Numbered from the stretch's first letter, positions 39,782 to 49,353 are shown. The stretch is 64,000 nucleotides of DNA from Pontibacillus chungwhensis (GCF_030166655.1 NZ_CP126446.1:1550001-1614000); one strand, 5' to 3'. The notes: generated by a model not told the origin, from the letters alone. Program-made: numbers and translations.

Positions 39782-40594
39782 ATGTTGAAGCAATTTGAAC
39801 ATGTAAGAGGGTGTAATATTTATACGAAGCGTTTTGGTTCTGGTGAGCCGATCGTTTTTTTACATGGTGGTCCCGGTGCAAGTCACCGCGTTTTTTTACC
39901 GCACATCGAACCCTTGTCAGAAGATTACGAGCTTTATTTATATGATCAAAGAGGATGTGGTCGGTCCGATGATACCGATTCTTCCTATACCATGGAAGAA
40001 GAGGTGGAAACCCTCGAAGCATTACGTAAAGTGTGGGGACTTGAACGCCTCACCCTTGTAGGGGAGTCATGGGGATCTGTCCTCGCCTTGCAATATGCCA
40101 GCACCTATCCAGCCCGTGTAAAGAAACTATTTCTAACAGCAGCGATAGGTGTTGATGCAAGAGGCTACAAAGAATTTCCTAAACAATTACTTAAGCGTAT
40201 GAATCTTCAAGATCGGTTGAAGTTTTTATACCATGACCGTAAAGGACACTCCGATGAAGTAATAAAGTTAATTGAACCCTATTATGTGTATGATGAGTCT
40301 TCTTTAATCCGTAAAAAACCTTTTGGGATTCATAAGAAGGTAAACGAACAAATCGGACAAGACCTTGTAAAGCACTATAATCTTCGCCCGTTTCGTGATG
40401 AACTTCAGTCTATCCCAATACGGATCGTTCAAGGGAGTCATGACCTCTTGTCGCCCGAGAAGACCCAAAAAACAATGAAGCATGTGTTACCTCACGCTCA
40501 GTACATTCGCCTGGATGAGTGTGGACACTGGAGCTTCATTGAAAAACCCGAGATGATGAACCATTTATTACGAGAATTTGTAGAAGTAACGTAA
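39782..40594 (+). CDS. Alpha/beta hydrolase, proline iminopeptidase-like
   Basis: 270 residues. HGGPGASHRVF (oxyanion loop), DQRGCGRSDD, nucleophile elbow GESWGS, acid Asp in GSHDLLSP and His in CGHWSFIEKP give a full catalytic set in the S33 (proline iminopeptidase) branch. It could be an aminopeptidase or an esterase. The ribosome site before ATG 39782 is weak (GGGAATGAGAG). Starts 15 bp after the AAC(3)-like gene; a lipoprotein hydrolase gene follows after 17 bp, so the three may be one operon. Confidence 0.87.
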   Translation: MLKQFEHVRGCNIYTKRFGSGEPIVFLHGGPGASHRVFLPHIEPLSEDYELYLYDQRGCGRSDDTDSSYTMEEEVETLEALRKVWGLERLTLVGESWGSVLALQYASTYPARVKKLFLTAAIGVDARGYKEFPKQLLKRMNLQDRLKFLYHDRKGHSDEVIKLIEPYYVYDESSLIRKKPFGIHKKVNEQIGQDLVKHYNLRPFRDELQSIPIRIVQGSHDLLSPEKTQKTMKHVLPHAQYIRLDECGHWSFIEKPEMMNHLLREFVEVT

Positions 40595-40611
40595 TTGGGA
40601 GGAATATAGAA

Positions 40612-41943
40612 ATGAAAAAAGTATGGATTGGACTCATGTCACTCTTGTTCATAACCCTTGTGGCGTGCTCAGATGAAGAAGGGACGAAAGAAGAACCCCC
40701 TGAACAAGAGCCTGAAAAGACTTATGAAAAGGAGGACTTGGTTGGCACATGGAACGGAGCGATCGAGGTGCCAGATCAACCTCTGCAAATCATTGTTGAG
40801 TTTGATAAGGAGGAAGAGTTAACGGGGAATATAGATATTCCAAGACAACAGATTGAAGATTTCCCTTTAACCAATATCTCCCTAAATGAAAACGAGGTTA
40901 CGTTTGAAATGGCTTTATCTGGCACCCCTATGCCCTTTAAGGGTTCAATAGAAGAAGGAAAGATTACGGGTACTTTTACGCAGTCAGGTCAAAGCTTCCC
41001 TTTTACACTTGAAAAGGGTGAAAAAACAGCTAAGCAAGAAACCCCATCAAAGGATACGTTTTTATCAATTGATACCGAAGAGGGGAAATTACAAGGTGCG
41101 CTTATGACCCCTGATGAACAATCGGAATACCCTGTTGTACTCATTATTCCAGGGTCTGGCCCAACTACACGAGACGGGAACTCTGCCATGATCCCTGGAA
41201 AGAATGATAGTCTTTTAAAAATCGCTGAAGCGCTTAAGGAAGAGGGAATCGCGAGCCTACGGTACGATAAAAGAGGGGCTGGGAAAAATGCGAGCCTCGT
41301 CAATGAATCGGATCTCCGATTTGAGCGTTTTGTTAAAGATGCAGGTATGTGGATCGAACTTCTGAAGAAAGATGAGCAGTTTACTAATATCGCAGTTCTT
41401 GGTCATAGTCAAGGTTCGCTTGTTGGAATGATGGCGGCTGAAGACTCTGATATAGATGCCTACATATCTGTGGCAGGGCCAGGAAGACCGTTTGATCATG
41501 TGCTGCTCGATCAGCTAGAGCGGGCATTGCCTGACAATCTTTATCAGAAGAGCCAGGGCATCGTTCAATCGATCCAAAACGGAGAGGTGGTTGAAGATAT
41601 AGAAGAACCCTTGACCTCAACATTCAAGCCCTCTACTCAACCATTCTTAAAGTCCTGGATGAAGTATGACCCAGCTGAACAAATACGTGAACTCACAATG
41701 CCCACACTAATTGTCAACGGGACTCATGACCTTCAAGTACCGCCAGAAGAAGCGGAATTGTTGTCTGCTGCACAACCTGATGCTGAGCTCCTTTTAATAG
41801 ATGGAATGAATCATGTATTAAAGAAAGCACCGAAAGAGGAATCAGAAAACTTGAAAACATATGAAGATCCTAAACTCCCATTAGCAGATGGATTTATGGA
41901 CGGAATCGTATCCTTTTTAGAGGAAAGTTTTGGACAAGATTAA
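40612..41943 (+). CDS. Alpha/beta hydrolase lipoprotein
   Basis: 443 residues: a lipoprotein signal (lipobox LVAC, Cys about 19), acidic linker, a beta-rich domain (about 38-135, beginning EDLVGTWNGAIEVPDQPL) and an alpha/beta hydrolase domain with IPGSGPTTRDGN, nucleophile GHSQGS, Asp in NGTHDLQVP and His in DGMNHVLK. It would sit on the outer membrane face as an esterase or peptidase. Similar two-domain layouts occur in DUF3887-type hydrolases. GGGAGGAATATAG precedes the ATG. Next gene starts 44 bp later. Confidence 0.87.
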   Translation: MKKVWIGLMSLLFITLVACSDEEGTKEEPPEQEPEKTYEKEDLVGTWNGAIEVPDQPLQIIVEFDKEEELTGNIDIPRQQIEDFPLTNISLNENEVTFEMALSGTPMPFKGSIEEGKITGTFTQSGQSFPFTLEKGEKTAKQETPSKDTFLSIDTEEGKLQGALMTPDEQSEYPVVLIIPGSGPTTRDGNSAMIPGKNDSLLKIAEALKEEGIASLRYDKRGAGKNASLVNESDLRFERFVKDAGMWIELLKKDEQFTNIAVLGHSQGSLVGMMAAEDSDIDAYISVAGPGRPFDHVLLDQLERALPDNLYQKSQGIVQSIQNGEVVEDIEEPLTSTFKPSTQPFLKSWMKYDPAEQIRELTMPTLIVNGTHDLQVPPEEAELLSAAQPDAELLLIDGMNHVLKKAPKEESENLKTYEDPKLPLADGFMDGIVSFLEESFGQD

Positions 41944-41987
41944 GAGTTTTCTTTGATGTAGAGAAAAATAAATAAGGAGGGAAGACG

Positions 41988-43469
41988 ATGAAATTGTTGA
42001 TTGCAGATCGGGATGAGAATGAAAGACTAGGAATAAGATGGCTCGTAACGTCGTCTTCTCTGCCATTTTCGACGGTACTCCTCGCTAGTACTGTGGAAGA
42101 AACAATTGCCATGTTGGAATCCGAACGACCGGACGTCGTCATACTCGAGCTTGATATGGTCCCGCGAAACACGTTTGAAGATCTCAAATGGCGTCTTGGT
42201 GACTATGTTCAAAAGGTCATTGTTACAACAACAGAAGCAACATTTGCTCGTGCAATGGAAGGGATTCAGCTCCATGTTGAACAACTGCTGGTGAAACCTC
42301 TTTCCCCAGCTCAGCTCCAAGGTCTATTAAAGAAAAGTCTGATAAAGCTTGAGCCAGAGCGTTCTATTAAGGATCCAGTACAGGAGAAAGATGATTATTT
42401 CTTTTATCATGAGCTCTTTGTGGAAGAGGCATCTATTCATAAAGAAACCTATACACTATTTTTAGTGCAACCAGATCAAACTAACTCTCTTAGATCACTT
42501 CACCATTCTTTGCAGGCCTATCCCTTTCAACAACCTGTGACGATTTTGCCGTTAAGCCAGCGAATGGCATGTCTTTACCCTTCTTTGGACCGGTCTCAAG
42601 TTGTAAACGAAGCTCGGCGTTTCTTGAGAGATTGGCACGAAACCTCTCAAGCTTCTATAGGTATAGCTTTTCCTGCAGCGGATCTTCAAGATCGAGGTAT
42701 TTATCACCAGTATCAGGATGTGAAAAAAGGGATCGAGCTTTTCTTTTATACAGGATTCCAGCACGTATCAGAACCCAGAGAACAAGTTAGTTGGCGCTCC
42801 ATTGACCCTTTTCTGAGCCCCGAAGAACAAGCTGAGTGGGAAGATATGCTAATGCTTGGAGATCAACAACGAATGAGAGACTGGATGTATCAATCCTTCC
42901 TTAACATGACTGCTCCATACCCGGATCCAGGTTTATTGAAAACGCGTTTAACGAGTATATTAGCTCACGTCAGACGTTATATGAAAACGCACCATCTTCA
43001 CTTGGACCCTTCTATAGAGGAACAGTATCAGGGGGTCTTTCAATCGATTTTACATGACAGACTGTTGTATAAGATTGTTCAGGACATGTTATTGTTTATA
43101 AGCTATGTTGTAGAAGAGGTAGACGGGGAACGTCTCGATTACTATGACGTCGTGGAGAGTTGTTTAACCTACATAAAGTCAAACTTCGGAAACCCTGATT
43201 TATCCCTTGAGGAAGTGGCAGCATCGGTGAATCGAAATCCTTCTTATATCAGTTCTCTTATAAAAGACCGTAAGAAGCAGTCTTATCGAAAACTGCTTTT
43301 GGACATTCGGATTAATGAGGCTAAGCGTTTATTAGGCGCTTCAAGAGAACCTATTCAACAAATCGCAGAACAGGTAGGGTTCTCACAGTCCAATCATTTT
43401 AGCCGAAAGTTTAAAGAGGCAACTGGGGTGAGCCCCAAAGTCTTTCGTAATCAAAAGTTTAGATCATAA
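41988..43469 (+). CDS. AraC-type response regulator with atypical receiver domain
   Basis: 493 residues: N-terminal receiver (about 1-120), a long middle region, and a C-terminal AraC HTH domain (about 390-490, NPDLSLEEVAASVNRNPSYI and IAEQVGFSQSNHFSRKFKEA). The receiver keeps the acidic pair (IADRDENE), the Thr near VIVTTTE and the Lys in LLVKPLSP, but the phospho-acceptor position is Glu54 (PDVVILELDMVP), with one extra residue before the Pro. No histidine kinase is adjacent. It lies just ahead of hutUIG and could control it. GGAGGGAAGACG precedes the ATG. Confidence 0.88.
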   Translation: MKLLIADRDENERLGIRWLVTSSSLPFSTVLLASTVEETIAMLESERPDVVILELDMVPRNTFEDLKWRLGDYVQKVIVTTTEATFARAMEGIQLHVEQLLVKPLSPAQLQGLLKKSLIKLEPERSIKDPVQEKDDYFFYHELFVEEASIHKETYTLFLVQPDQTNSLRSLHHSLQAYPFQQPVTILPLSQRMACLYPSLDRSQVVNEARRFLRDWHETSQASIGIAFPAADLQDRGIYHQYQDVKKGIELFFYTGFQHVSEPREQVSWRSIDPFLSPEEQAEWEDMLMLGDQQRMRDWMYQSFLNMTAPYPDPGLLKTRLTSILAHVRRYMKTHHLHLDPSIEEQYQGVFQSILHDRLLYKIVQDMLLFISYVVEEVDGERLDYYDVVESCLTYIKSNFGNPDLSLEEVAASVNRNPSYISSLIKDRKKQSYRKLLLDIRINEAKRLLGASREPIQQIAEQVGFSQSNHFSRKFKEATGVSPKVFRNQKFRS

Positions 43470-43512
43470 CCTAATGAATCGATCATTCATGCGATAAATA
43501 TGGGAGAAGGAG

Positions 43513-43545
43513 ATACACATACACCTAATGTATGTGTATTTTTTT
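43513..43545 (+). terminator. Terminator between the AraC-type gene and hutU
   Basis: ATACACATACA/TGTATGTGTAT stem, 5-nt loop, seven T's. The hut operon must therefore have its own promoter in 43546-43627. Confidence 0.88.
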
Positions 43546-43627
43546 GTGTTGTTTCGTCATTCTAACTGCTTTTTCCATTCGGTATAGTGTAAGTAGACAG
43601 AAAATTAAGTGAAAAAGGGTGATCGAT

Positions 43628-45295
43628 ATGGAACTACTAAAAGGAAATCAGCCACTTAAAAGTCCAAAAGGTACAACACTTCATACAAAAGGATGGATCC
43701 AGGAAGCAGCTTTACGCATGCTTTTGAACAATTTGGATCCAGAAGTGGCAGAACGGCCTGAGGATCTTGTCGTATATGGAGGGATCGGCAAAGCGGCCAG
43801 GAATCAGGAATCTTTTCAAGCCATTATCAAAACACTCCAACAATTAGAGAACGATGAAACGATGCTTATCCAGTCAGGTAAGCCTGTCGCTGTATTTAAA
43901 TCCCATCAAGATGCACCACGCGTGTTGCTAGCAAATTCAAACCTAGTACCAGCTTGGGCAAATTGGGAACACTTCCATGAGCTTGATCAAAAGGGGCTTA
44001 TGATGTATGGACAAATGACAGCAGGTAGCTGGATTTATATTGGTAGTCAGGGAATCGTGCAGGGAACCTATGAAACGTTCGCAGAAGCTGCTAAGCAACA
44101 TTTCGGTGGCTCTTTACAAGGGACCATTACGGTTACTGCAGGACTTGGGGGCATGGGAGGAGCTCAGCCTCTAGCTGTAACATTAAATGGCGGCGTCTGT
44201 ATTGCGATTGAAGTGGATCGTTCAAGGATTCAAAAACGTCTGGATACAGGCTATGTCGATACGATGGTTGAAACATTGGATGAAGCAGTCCAGAAGGCTG
44301 AAGAAGCGAAGAAGAAAGGAGAGGCCCTTTCGATAGGTCTTCTTGGTAATGCTTGTGAACTTCTTCCGATTATGCTTGAACGTTCCTTCATACCAGACGT
44401 CTTAACTGACCAGACATCAGCCCATGACCCGTTAAATGGTTATGTGCCAGAAGGAACCTCGCTTGAAGAAGCTAATTCGTGGAGAGCATCTGACCCTAAG
44501 ACATACGTTACTGCCTCTAAAAAGGCAATGGCCAAACATGTGGAAGCTATGCTTCGTATGCAGCAAAAGGGTGCTGTAACGTTTGATTACGGGAATAACA
44601 TCAGGCAAGTAGCAAAAGAAGAAGGCATTGAGAACGCATTTGATTTTCCTGGATTTGTTCCGGCTTATATTCGTCCACAATTCTGTGAAGGGAAAGGCCC
44701 TTTCAGATGGGTGGCACTATCAGGCGATCCTGAAGACATTTATAAGACAGATGAAGTCATACTACGAGAGTTCAGTGACAATAAGCACTTGTGTAACTGG
44801 ATTAAAATGGCTCAGGAAAAGATTCAGTTTCAAGGCCTCCCTTCAAGGATTTGCTGGCTAGGGTACGGTGAACGGGCTAAGTTTGGCAAGATCATCAACG
44901 ATATGGTCAGAAGGGGAGAATTAAAAGCCCCAATCGTCATTGGACGGGATCACCTTGACTCAGGTTCTGTTGCCTCTCCTAACCGGGAAACTGAAGGGAT
45001 GAAGGATGGGAGCGATGCAGTAGCAGACTGGCCAATTTTGAATGCGATGATTAATAGTGTTGGAGGAGCGAGCTGGGTATCTGTCCATCACGGTGGAGGA
45101 GTTGGAATGGGGTACTCCATTCATGCAGGTATGGTGATTGTCGCGGATGGAACGAAAGAGGCCGAAGCGAGATTAGAACGTGTCCTAACAACAGACCCTG
45201 GAATGGGTATAGCGCGCCATGCAGATGCAGGGTATGATCTCGCTATTCAAACAGCTAAAGAAAAAGGCGTACACATTCCAATGCTAGATCAGTAG
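43628..45295 (+). CDS. hutU: Urocanate hydratase
   Basis: 555 residues, full length. Signatures: [20 protein letters not shown], the NAD-binding [13 protein letters not shown], and [17 protein letters not shown] with the conserved Cys. It hydrates urocanate to imidazolone propionate, step two of histidine degradation. ATG 43628 has AAAGGGTGAT upstream; a GTG at 43619 is inside the site. First gene of hutU-hutI-hutG. The histidase gene hutH, which precedes hutU in B. subtilis, is not present here; nor is hutP. Confidence 0.96.
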   Translation: MELLKGNQPLKSPKGTTLHTKGWIQEAALRMLLNNLDPEVAERPEDLVVYGGIGKAARNQESFQAIIKTLQQLENDETMLIQSGKPVAVFKSHQDAPRVLLANSNLVPAWANWEHFHELDQKGLMMYGQMTAGSWIYIGSQGIVQGTYETFAEAAKQHFGGSLQGTITVTAGLGGMGGAQPLAVTLNGGVCIAIEVDRSRIQKRLDTGYVDTMVETLDEAVQKAEEAKKKGEALSIGLLGNACELLPIMLERSFIPDVLTDQTSAHDPLNGYVPEGTSLEEANSWRASDPKTYVTASKKAMAKHVEAMLRMQQKGAVTFDYGNNIRQVAKEEGIENAFDFPGFVPAYIRPQFCEGKGPFRWVALSGDPEDIYKTDEVILREFSDNKHLCNWIKMAQEKIQFQGLPSRICWLGYGERAKFGKIINDMVRRGELKAPIVIGRDHLDSGSVASPNRETEGMKDGSDAVADWPILNAMINSVGGASWVSVHHGGGVGMGYSIHAGMVIVADGTKEAEARLERVLTTDPGMGIARHADAGYDLAIQTAKEKGVHIPMLDQ

Positions 45296-45309
45296 AAGGA
45301 GGAGCAGAC

Positions 45310-46581
45310 ATGAAACCAATTTATATCCGACGTGCTAGTCAGGTGGTTGGTGCTCCGAAAGATACAGGAGCCCCTTTGACTAAGTCAGCAATGAATGAAC
45401 TAAACGTAATCGAAAATGGGAGCGTGTGGATTGAGGACGGCAAGATCAAACGAGTCGCACACGATGACCAATTAATGAAGGAGTTTGGAAGCCGTGTAGA
45501 TGAGGCGGAGGTCATTGACGCGAGAGGAAAGCTTGTGACGCCAGGTCTTGTGGACCCTCATACGCACCTTGTTCACGCAGGTACAAGGGAAAATGAATTT
45601 GATATGCGGTTAAACGGAAAGACATATATGGACATTATGAATGCAGGCGGTGGGATCCATGCGACGACAAAAGCCACCCGGGGAGCGAGTGAAGAGGAAT
45701 TATATGAGGCAAGTTTTGAAAGACTGAATCAGTTTCTTCTACACGGAGTTACGACAGTAGAAGCGAAGAGTGGCTATGGGATGAATTTAGAAGTGGAGAT
45801 GAGGCAACTTCAAGTGGCCCGTCAGTTAAACGAACATCACCCGGTCGACCTTGTCAGTACGTTTATGGGAGCCCACGTGGTTCCTCCTGAGTATAAAGAA
45901 GATAAGGATGCATTTGTTGATCTCGTTATCAATGAGATGCTTCCTGAAGTAGCTCAATCCGGACTAGCGGAATTTAACGATGTCTTCTGTGAACGCGGAG
46001 TTTTTACCCCTGAGCAGACTAAGCGGATTTTAGAAGCTGGAAAAGAATATGGGCTTTATCCTAAGATTCATGCTGATGAAATTGAACCCTACAAAGGAGC
46101 AGAACTTGCCGCTGAAGTCGGGGCTGTTTCGGCTGATCATTTGCTACGTGCTTCTGATGAAGGGGTCCGGCAAATGGCAGACCGCGGCGTAATAGGTGTA
46201 CTGTTACCTGGAACAGCCTTTTTCTTAATGGCTGATAGCGCAAATGGACGCGGTATGATTGATGCTGGTGTGCCGGTAGCGTTGTCGACGGATTGCAATC
46301 CAGGTTCTTCTCCAACCGTTTCTCTTCCTCTAATTATGAATCTTGGCTGCTTAAAGATGGGCATGACGCCTGCTGAAGTGTTAAACGCAGCTACTGTAAA
46401 TGCAGCTCATGCGATTCGACGTGGTAATGTAGCGGGTTGTTTACAAGAGGGGAGACAAGCGGATGTTGTGATCCATAATACCCCGAACTTTATGCAGCTA
46501 CAGTATCGCTACGGGGTCAACCATACAGATACGGTTATTAAATCTGGAAAGGTGGTTGTAAAGGAGGGTGCTCTTCTATGA
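45310..46581 (+). CDS. hutI: Imidazolonepropionase
   Basis: 423 residues of the amidohydrolase superfamily. VDPHTHLVHAGTRENEFD gives the metal-binding HxH, further ligands are seen in FMGAHVVPPEY, KIHADEIEP and STDCNPGS. It opens the ring of imidazolone propionate to N-formimino-L-glutamate, step three of the pathway. AAGGAGGAGCAG precedes the ATG. 14 bp after hutU and overlapping hutG by 4 bp (ATGA), so all three are co-translated from one transcript. Confidence 0.96.
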   Translation: MKPIYIRRASQVVGAPKDTGAPLTKSAMNELNVIENGSVWIEDGKIKRVAHDDQLMKEFGSRVDEAEVIDARGKLVTPGLVDPHTHLVHAGTRENEFDMRLNGKTYMDIMNAGGGIHATTKATRGASEEELYEASFERLNQFLLHGVTTVEAKSGYGMNLEVEMRQLQVARQLNEHHPVDLVSTFMGAHVVPPEYKEDKDAFVDLVINEMLPEVAQSGLAEFNDVFCERGVFTPEQTKRILEAGKEYGLYPKIHADEIEPYKGAELAAEVGAVSADHLLRASDEGVRQMADRGVIGVLLPGTAFFLMADSANGRGMIDAGVPVALSTDCNPGSSPTVSLPLIMNLGCLKMGMTPAEVLNAATVNAAHAIRRGNVAGCLQEGRQADVVIHNTPNFMQLQYRYGVNHTDTVIKSGKVVVKEGALL

Positions 46582-47567
46582 GAGACTACCCGTATCCACA
46601 GCTCGAGCGGCCTTCTTTTAAATGGAACAGGGCAACAGCTGAGGATCCAAAAGTTCATGAGTGGATTAAAACGATACCAGAAGACGGGGAAGTGGACTGG
46701 AGCTCGGTGGATGTGACCTTGCTCGGAGTGCCGCTCAGCCGGTCCTCAATCAGTGCCTCCGCTGCAAGTGAGAATCCAGATGCGATGCGGAGAGCCTGGA
46801 AGTCGTTTTCGACCTATAACATTGATTATGATAGAGATCTTTCCACCTTAACCGTGATGGACCTTGGTGATACAAGGCAGCACGTAACGGATATAGAAAC
46901 TTGCCACAAGCACATTACAGAAGCAATGGAAGCAGGGCGTAAGGTGCACCCGCATACGCTTCCATTGACGCTTGGAGGAGATCATTCCATTACAGCGATG
47001 CTCATTAAAGGAATGAAACGAGCCGAGCCTGAAGAGCGGATAGGACTCCTGCAATTTGATACGCACTTTGACTTGAGGGACTTAGAAACATTTGGACCCG
47101 CGAATGGAACGCCTGTAAGGAATTTGATTGAGAGCGGGACCATAAAAGGGGAAGATGTGTACAATATTGGTCTGCATGGCTTCTTTAATGGAAAATCACT
47201 TAAAACTTATGCCGATCAGGTAGGCTTGAATTATGTAACGATGAGAGAAGCAAGGACAAAAGGAATCGAGTCGGTAGTGACAGAAGCGATAACAGAACTC
47301 TCGCAAAAAGTCGATCGCATCTATATGACCGTCGACATGGATGTACTCGATATAACCCAAGGTCCTGCAGCTCCAGCCGCAACACCAGGGGGAATGCGAA
47401 CCGATGAGCTATTTGAAGCTGTCACACTAGCCGGGAAATCCCCGCACATCAAAGCAATGGACATCGTCTGCCTAGACCCGACAAAAGACGTGGCAGACTT
47501 CACCGTAAAAGCCGCCGTCCACACCATGCTCTCCTTCCTAACAGGCATGACAATGAGAAACACATGA
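46578..47567 (+). CDS. hutG: Formimidoylglutamase
   Basis: 329 residues of the arginase/agmatinase family. Mn-binding residues in LGGDHSITAML, QFDTHFDLRD and TVDMDVLDI. It releases formamide from N-formimino-glutamate to give glutamate, the last step of histidine use. The start overlaps the hutI stop (ATGA) and AAGGAGGGTGC lies in the end of hutI. After the stop comes a long inverted repeat (47583-47640) that may also act as a hairpin. Strong synteny leaves little doubt on function. Confidence 0.95.
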   Translation: MRDYPYPQLERPSFKWNRATAEDPKVHEWIKTIPEDGEVDWSSVDVTLLGVPLSRSSISASAASENPDAMRRAWKSFSTYNIDYDRDLSTLTVMDLGDTRQHVTDIETCHKHITEAMEAGRKVHPHTLPLTLGGDHSITAMLIKGMKRAEPEERIGLLQFDTHFDLRDLETFGPANGTPVRNLIESGTIKGEDVYNIGLHGFFNGKSLKTYADQVGLNYVTMREARTKGIESVVTEAITELSQKVDRIYMTVDMDVLDITQGPAAPAATPGGMRTDELFEAVTLAGKSPHIKAMDIVCLDPTKDVADFTVKAAVHTMLSFLTGMTMRNT

Positions 47568-47582
47568 ATGCTTTAGTGAACA

Positions 47583-47640
47583 AAAGCGTGCCAGACACCC
47601 GTCAGTGCTTCACAGCACGAAAGGGTGTCTGACACGCTTA
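47583..47640. repeat. GTGTCTGACAC-type inverted repeat, copy 4
   Basis: AAGCGTGCCAGACACCC and GGGTGTCTGACACGCTT pair over 17 bp with one mismatch; the loop holds GTGCTTCACAGCAC, itself a small hairpin. Same arrangement, with few changes, at 49069-49125. Confidence 0.88.
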
Positions 47641-47716
47641 AAGAGTAGTCTCACAGAGGATAATCTATATGGAATATTTTCTGAATATTCAATTTAATAT
47701 AAGGGGGAAAGAGAAA

Positions 47717-49054
47717 TTGGGGAATACGAATCTTCAAACTTCCAATAAAAATACGGAGTTAGTAGTAAACTCAAAAGGTAATGTATTTAGGTTTTTTGTA
47801 TATAGTTTAATAGGCATTTTCATGTTTTTTGTTCCCGTTACGATTAATAACAATAGCACCATTCCTTTGGACCATTTAGTTGGATGGATCCAGCAAGCCT
47901 TTTCTGCAATTGTCCCTTATTATGCGTTACTAGTTATTTTATTGGGAGCATTCTATCCATTTTTAAAGAATACTTGGAACAAGAATAATGTTGAAATAGG
48001 TTTGTCTGTATTCAAGGTAGGAGGATTGATCGTAGCAGGTTTCATTGTATTTGATGCAGGGCCGAGTTGGCTTATGGCACCAAATATGGGGCCGTTTCTG
48101 TTTAATAAACTAGTTATACCCGTTAGCCTTCTAGTACCAATAGGAGCTGTATTCCTAGCTTTAATTGTAGGATTTGGATTATTGGAATTCATAGGAGTGC
48201 TATTGCAGCCAGTTATGCGGCCTCTGTGGAAAACGCCAGGTCGTTCTGCAATAGATGCAGTAGCTTCATTTGTAGGCAGTTATTCTATCGGGTTATTAAT
48301 TACAAATCGAGTATATAAGGAAGGCAAATATACGAAAAAAGAAGCGGCTATAATAGCCACAGGGTTTTCTACTGTATCTGCAACATTTATGATTGTCGTA
48401 GCAAGGACTCTAGGTTTAATGGAGATTTGGAACACTTATTTTTGGGTTACGCTTTTTGTTACTTTTCTTGTAACCGCTATTACCGTGAGGATATGGCCTA
48501 TAAGTAGAATCAGTGAAGAATATGCGATCCCTGAAGGTAAGCCTGAGCAAAGAGTCAAAGGGAATTATTTTGTTGCCGCTTGGAAAGAAGCTATGAGTGC
48601 AGCTAATCAATCCAAATCTCTATCGAAGAACATTAGCGAGAACTTTAGAGATGGATTTGTAATGACAATGAGTATCTTGCCTTCAATCATGTCAGTAGGC
48701 TTATTAGGACTAGTTTTAGCTGAATTTACGCTTGTATTTGATTGGATCGGTATGATTTTCTATCCAATCACATCCTTGCTTCAAATTCCTGATGCAATGC
48801 TGGTAGCTAAAGCATCGGCTGTAGAAATTGCAGAGATGTTCTTACCTGCCTTAATGATGGGGGAAGCAGTACTAGTATCTAAATTTATTGTAGGAGTCGT
48901 TTCGATTTCATCCATTATATTTTTCTCAGCATTAATTCCTTGTATTCTTTCAACTGAAATACCATTATCCATTCCTAAAATGATTATAATATGGTTTGAA
49001 CGAACCATACTCACTCTTATTATTGTAACCCCTATAGCTTATCTCTTGCTATAG
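47717..49054 (+). CDS. YjiH-type membrane transporter (Gate domain), possible histidine or urocanate permease
   Basis: 445 residues with about ten membrane segments and the nucleoside-recognition (Gate) pattern seen in YjiH proteins: RSAIDAVASFVGSYSIGLLI and a second half with AKASAVEIAEMFLPALMMGE. I start at TTG 47717 because AAGGGGG lies 9 nt upstream; ATG 47669 with AGAGGA is an alternative. Position after hutUIG suggests uptake of histidine or urocanate (inference). It is visibly more AT-rich than hutUIG and lies between two near-identical inverted repeats. Confidence 0.8.
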   Translation: MGNTNLQTSNKNTELVVNSKGNVFRFFVYSLIGIFMFFVPVTINNNSTIPLDHLVGWIQQAFSAIVPYYALLVILLGAFYPFLKNTWNKNNVEIGLSVFKVGGLIVAGFIVFDAGPSWLMAPNMGPFLFNKLVIPVSLLVPIGAVFLALIVGFGLLEFIGVLLQPVMRPLWKTPGRSAIDAVASFVGSYSIGLLITNRVYKEGKYTKKEAAIIATGFSTVSATFMIVVARTLGLMEIWNTYFWVTLFVTFLVTAITVRIWPISRISEEYAIPEGKPEQRVKGNYFVAAWKEAMSAANQSKSLSKNISENFRDGFVMTMSILPSIMSVGLLGLVLAEFTLVFDWIGMIFYPITSLLQIPDAMLVAKASAVEIAEMFLPALMMGEAVLVSKFIVGVVSISSIIFFSALIPCILSTEIPLSIPKMIIIWFERTILTLIIVTPIAYLLL

Positions 49055-49068
49055 CGTGATAAAGGAAT

Positions 49069-49125
49069 AAAGCGTGCCAGACACCAGTCAGTGCTTCACA
49101 GCGATAAAGGGTGTCTGACACGCTT
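49069..49125. repeat. GTGTCTGACAC-type inverted repeat, copy 5
   Basis: AAAGCGTGCCAGACACC and GGGTGTCTGACACGCTT, loop with CAGTGCTTCACAGCG. Nearly the same as 47583-47640 and in the same orientation, flanking the transporter gene. Confidence 0.88.
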
Positions 49126-49158
49126 CTTTGCGTTAAAGGTCTAAAGCGTTTTCCGTTC

Positions 49159-49353
49159 TTATAAGAAAATAAAAAAAGAACCTTCTCCAGGTTCTTTATA
49201 TTCCATTAAATTTCCCTCATCCCATAAATAAGGGAATAGCTGCTGTTCAACTTGGGCTTCTGCTTCATGAAAAACGAAACTTTGAAAGATGTGGTTTCCA
49301 AGGAGAGATACATAGATCAGAAACAGAAGGACTGGTATGACAGGGACCCTCAC
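49159..49353 (-). CDS. Small single-pass membrane protein
   Basis: 64 residues starting (GTG) RVPVIPVLLFLIYVSLLG: one membrane segment, then an acidic soluble tail (HEAEAQVEQQLFPYLWDEGN) . GTG 49353 has GGAGG 7 nt upstream; longer starts at 49389 and 49374 lie before the site. The last codons run through a hairpin plus T run that is an intrinsic terminator on this strand, so the 3' end of the gene and its terminator are the same bases. Family not recognised. Confidence 0.6.
   Translation of the reverse strand: MRVPVIPVLLFLIYVSLLGNHIFQSFVFHEAEAQVEQQLFPYLWDEGNLMEYKEPGEGSFFIFL
49165..49197 (-). terminator. Terminator embedded in the 3' end of the small membrane-protein gene
   Basis: On the minus strand AAAGAACC/GGTTCTTT, 7-nt loop, then TTTTTTTATTTT. 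It overlaps the final codons of the 49159-49353 frame. Confidence 0.75.

Noticed and set aside
43546-43627. HutP-type antiterminator leader before hutU
   Set aside because: I looked for UAG triplets at regular spacing with a terminator hairpin; only the upstream gene's own terminator is there.
46061-46364. Minus-strand frames inside hutI
   Set aside because: Shadows of a well-identified gene with strong conservation in the plus frame.
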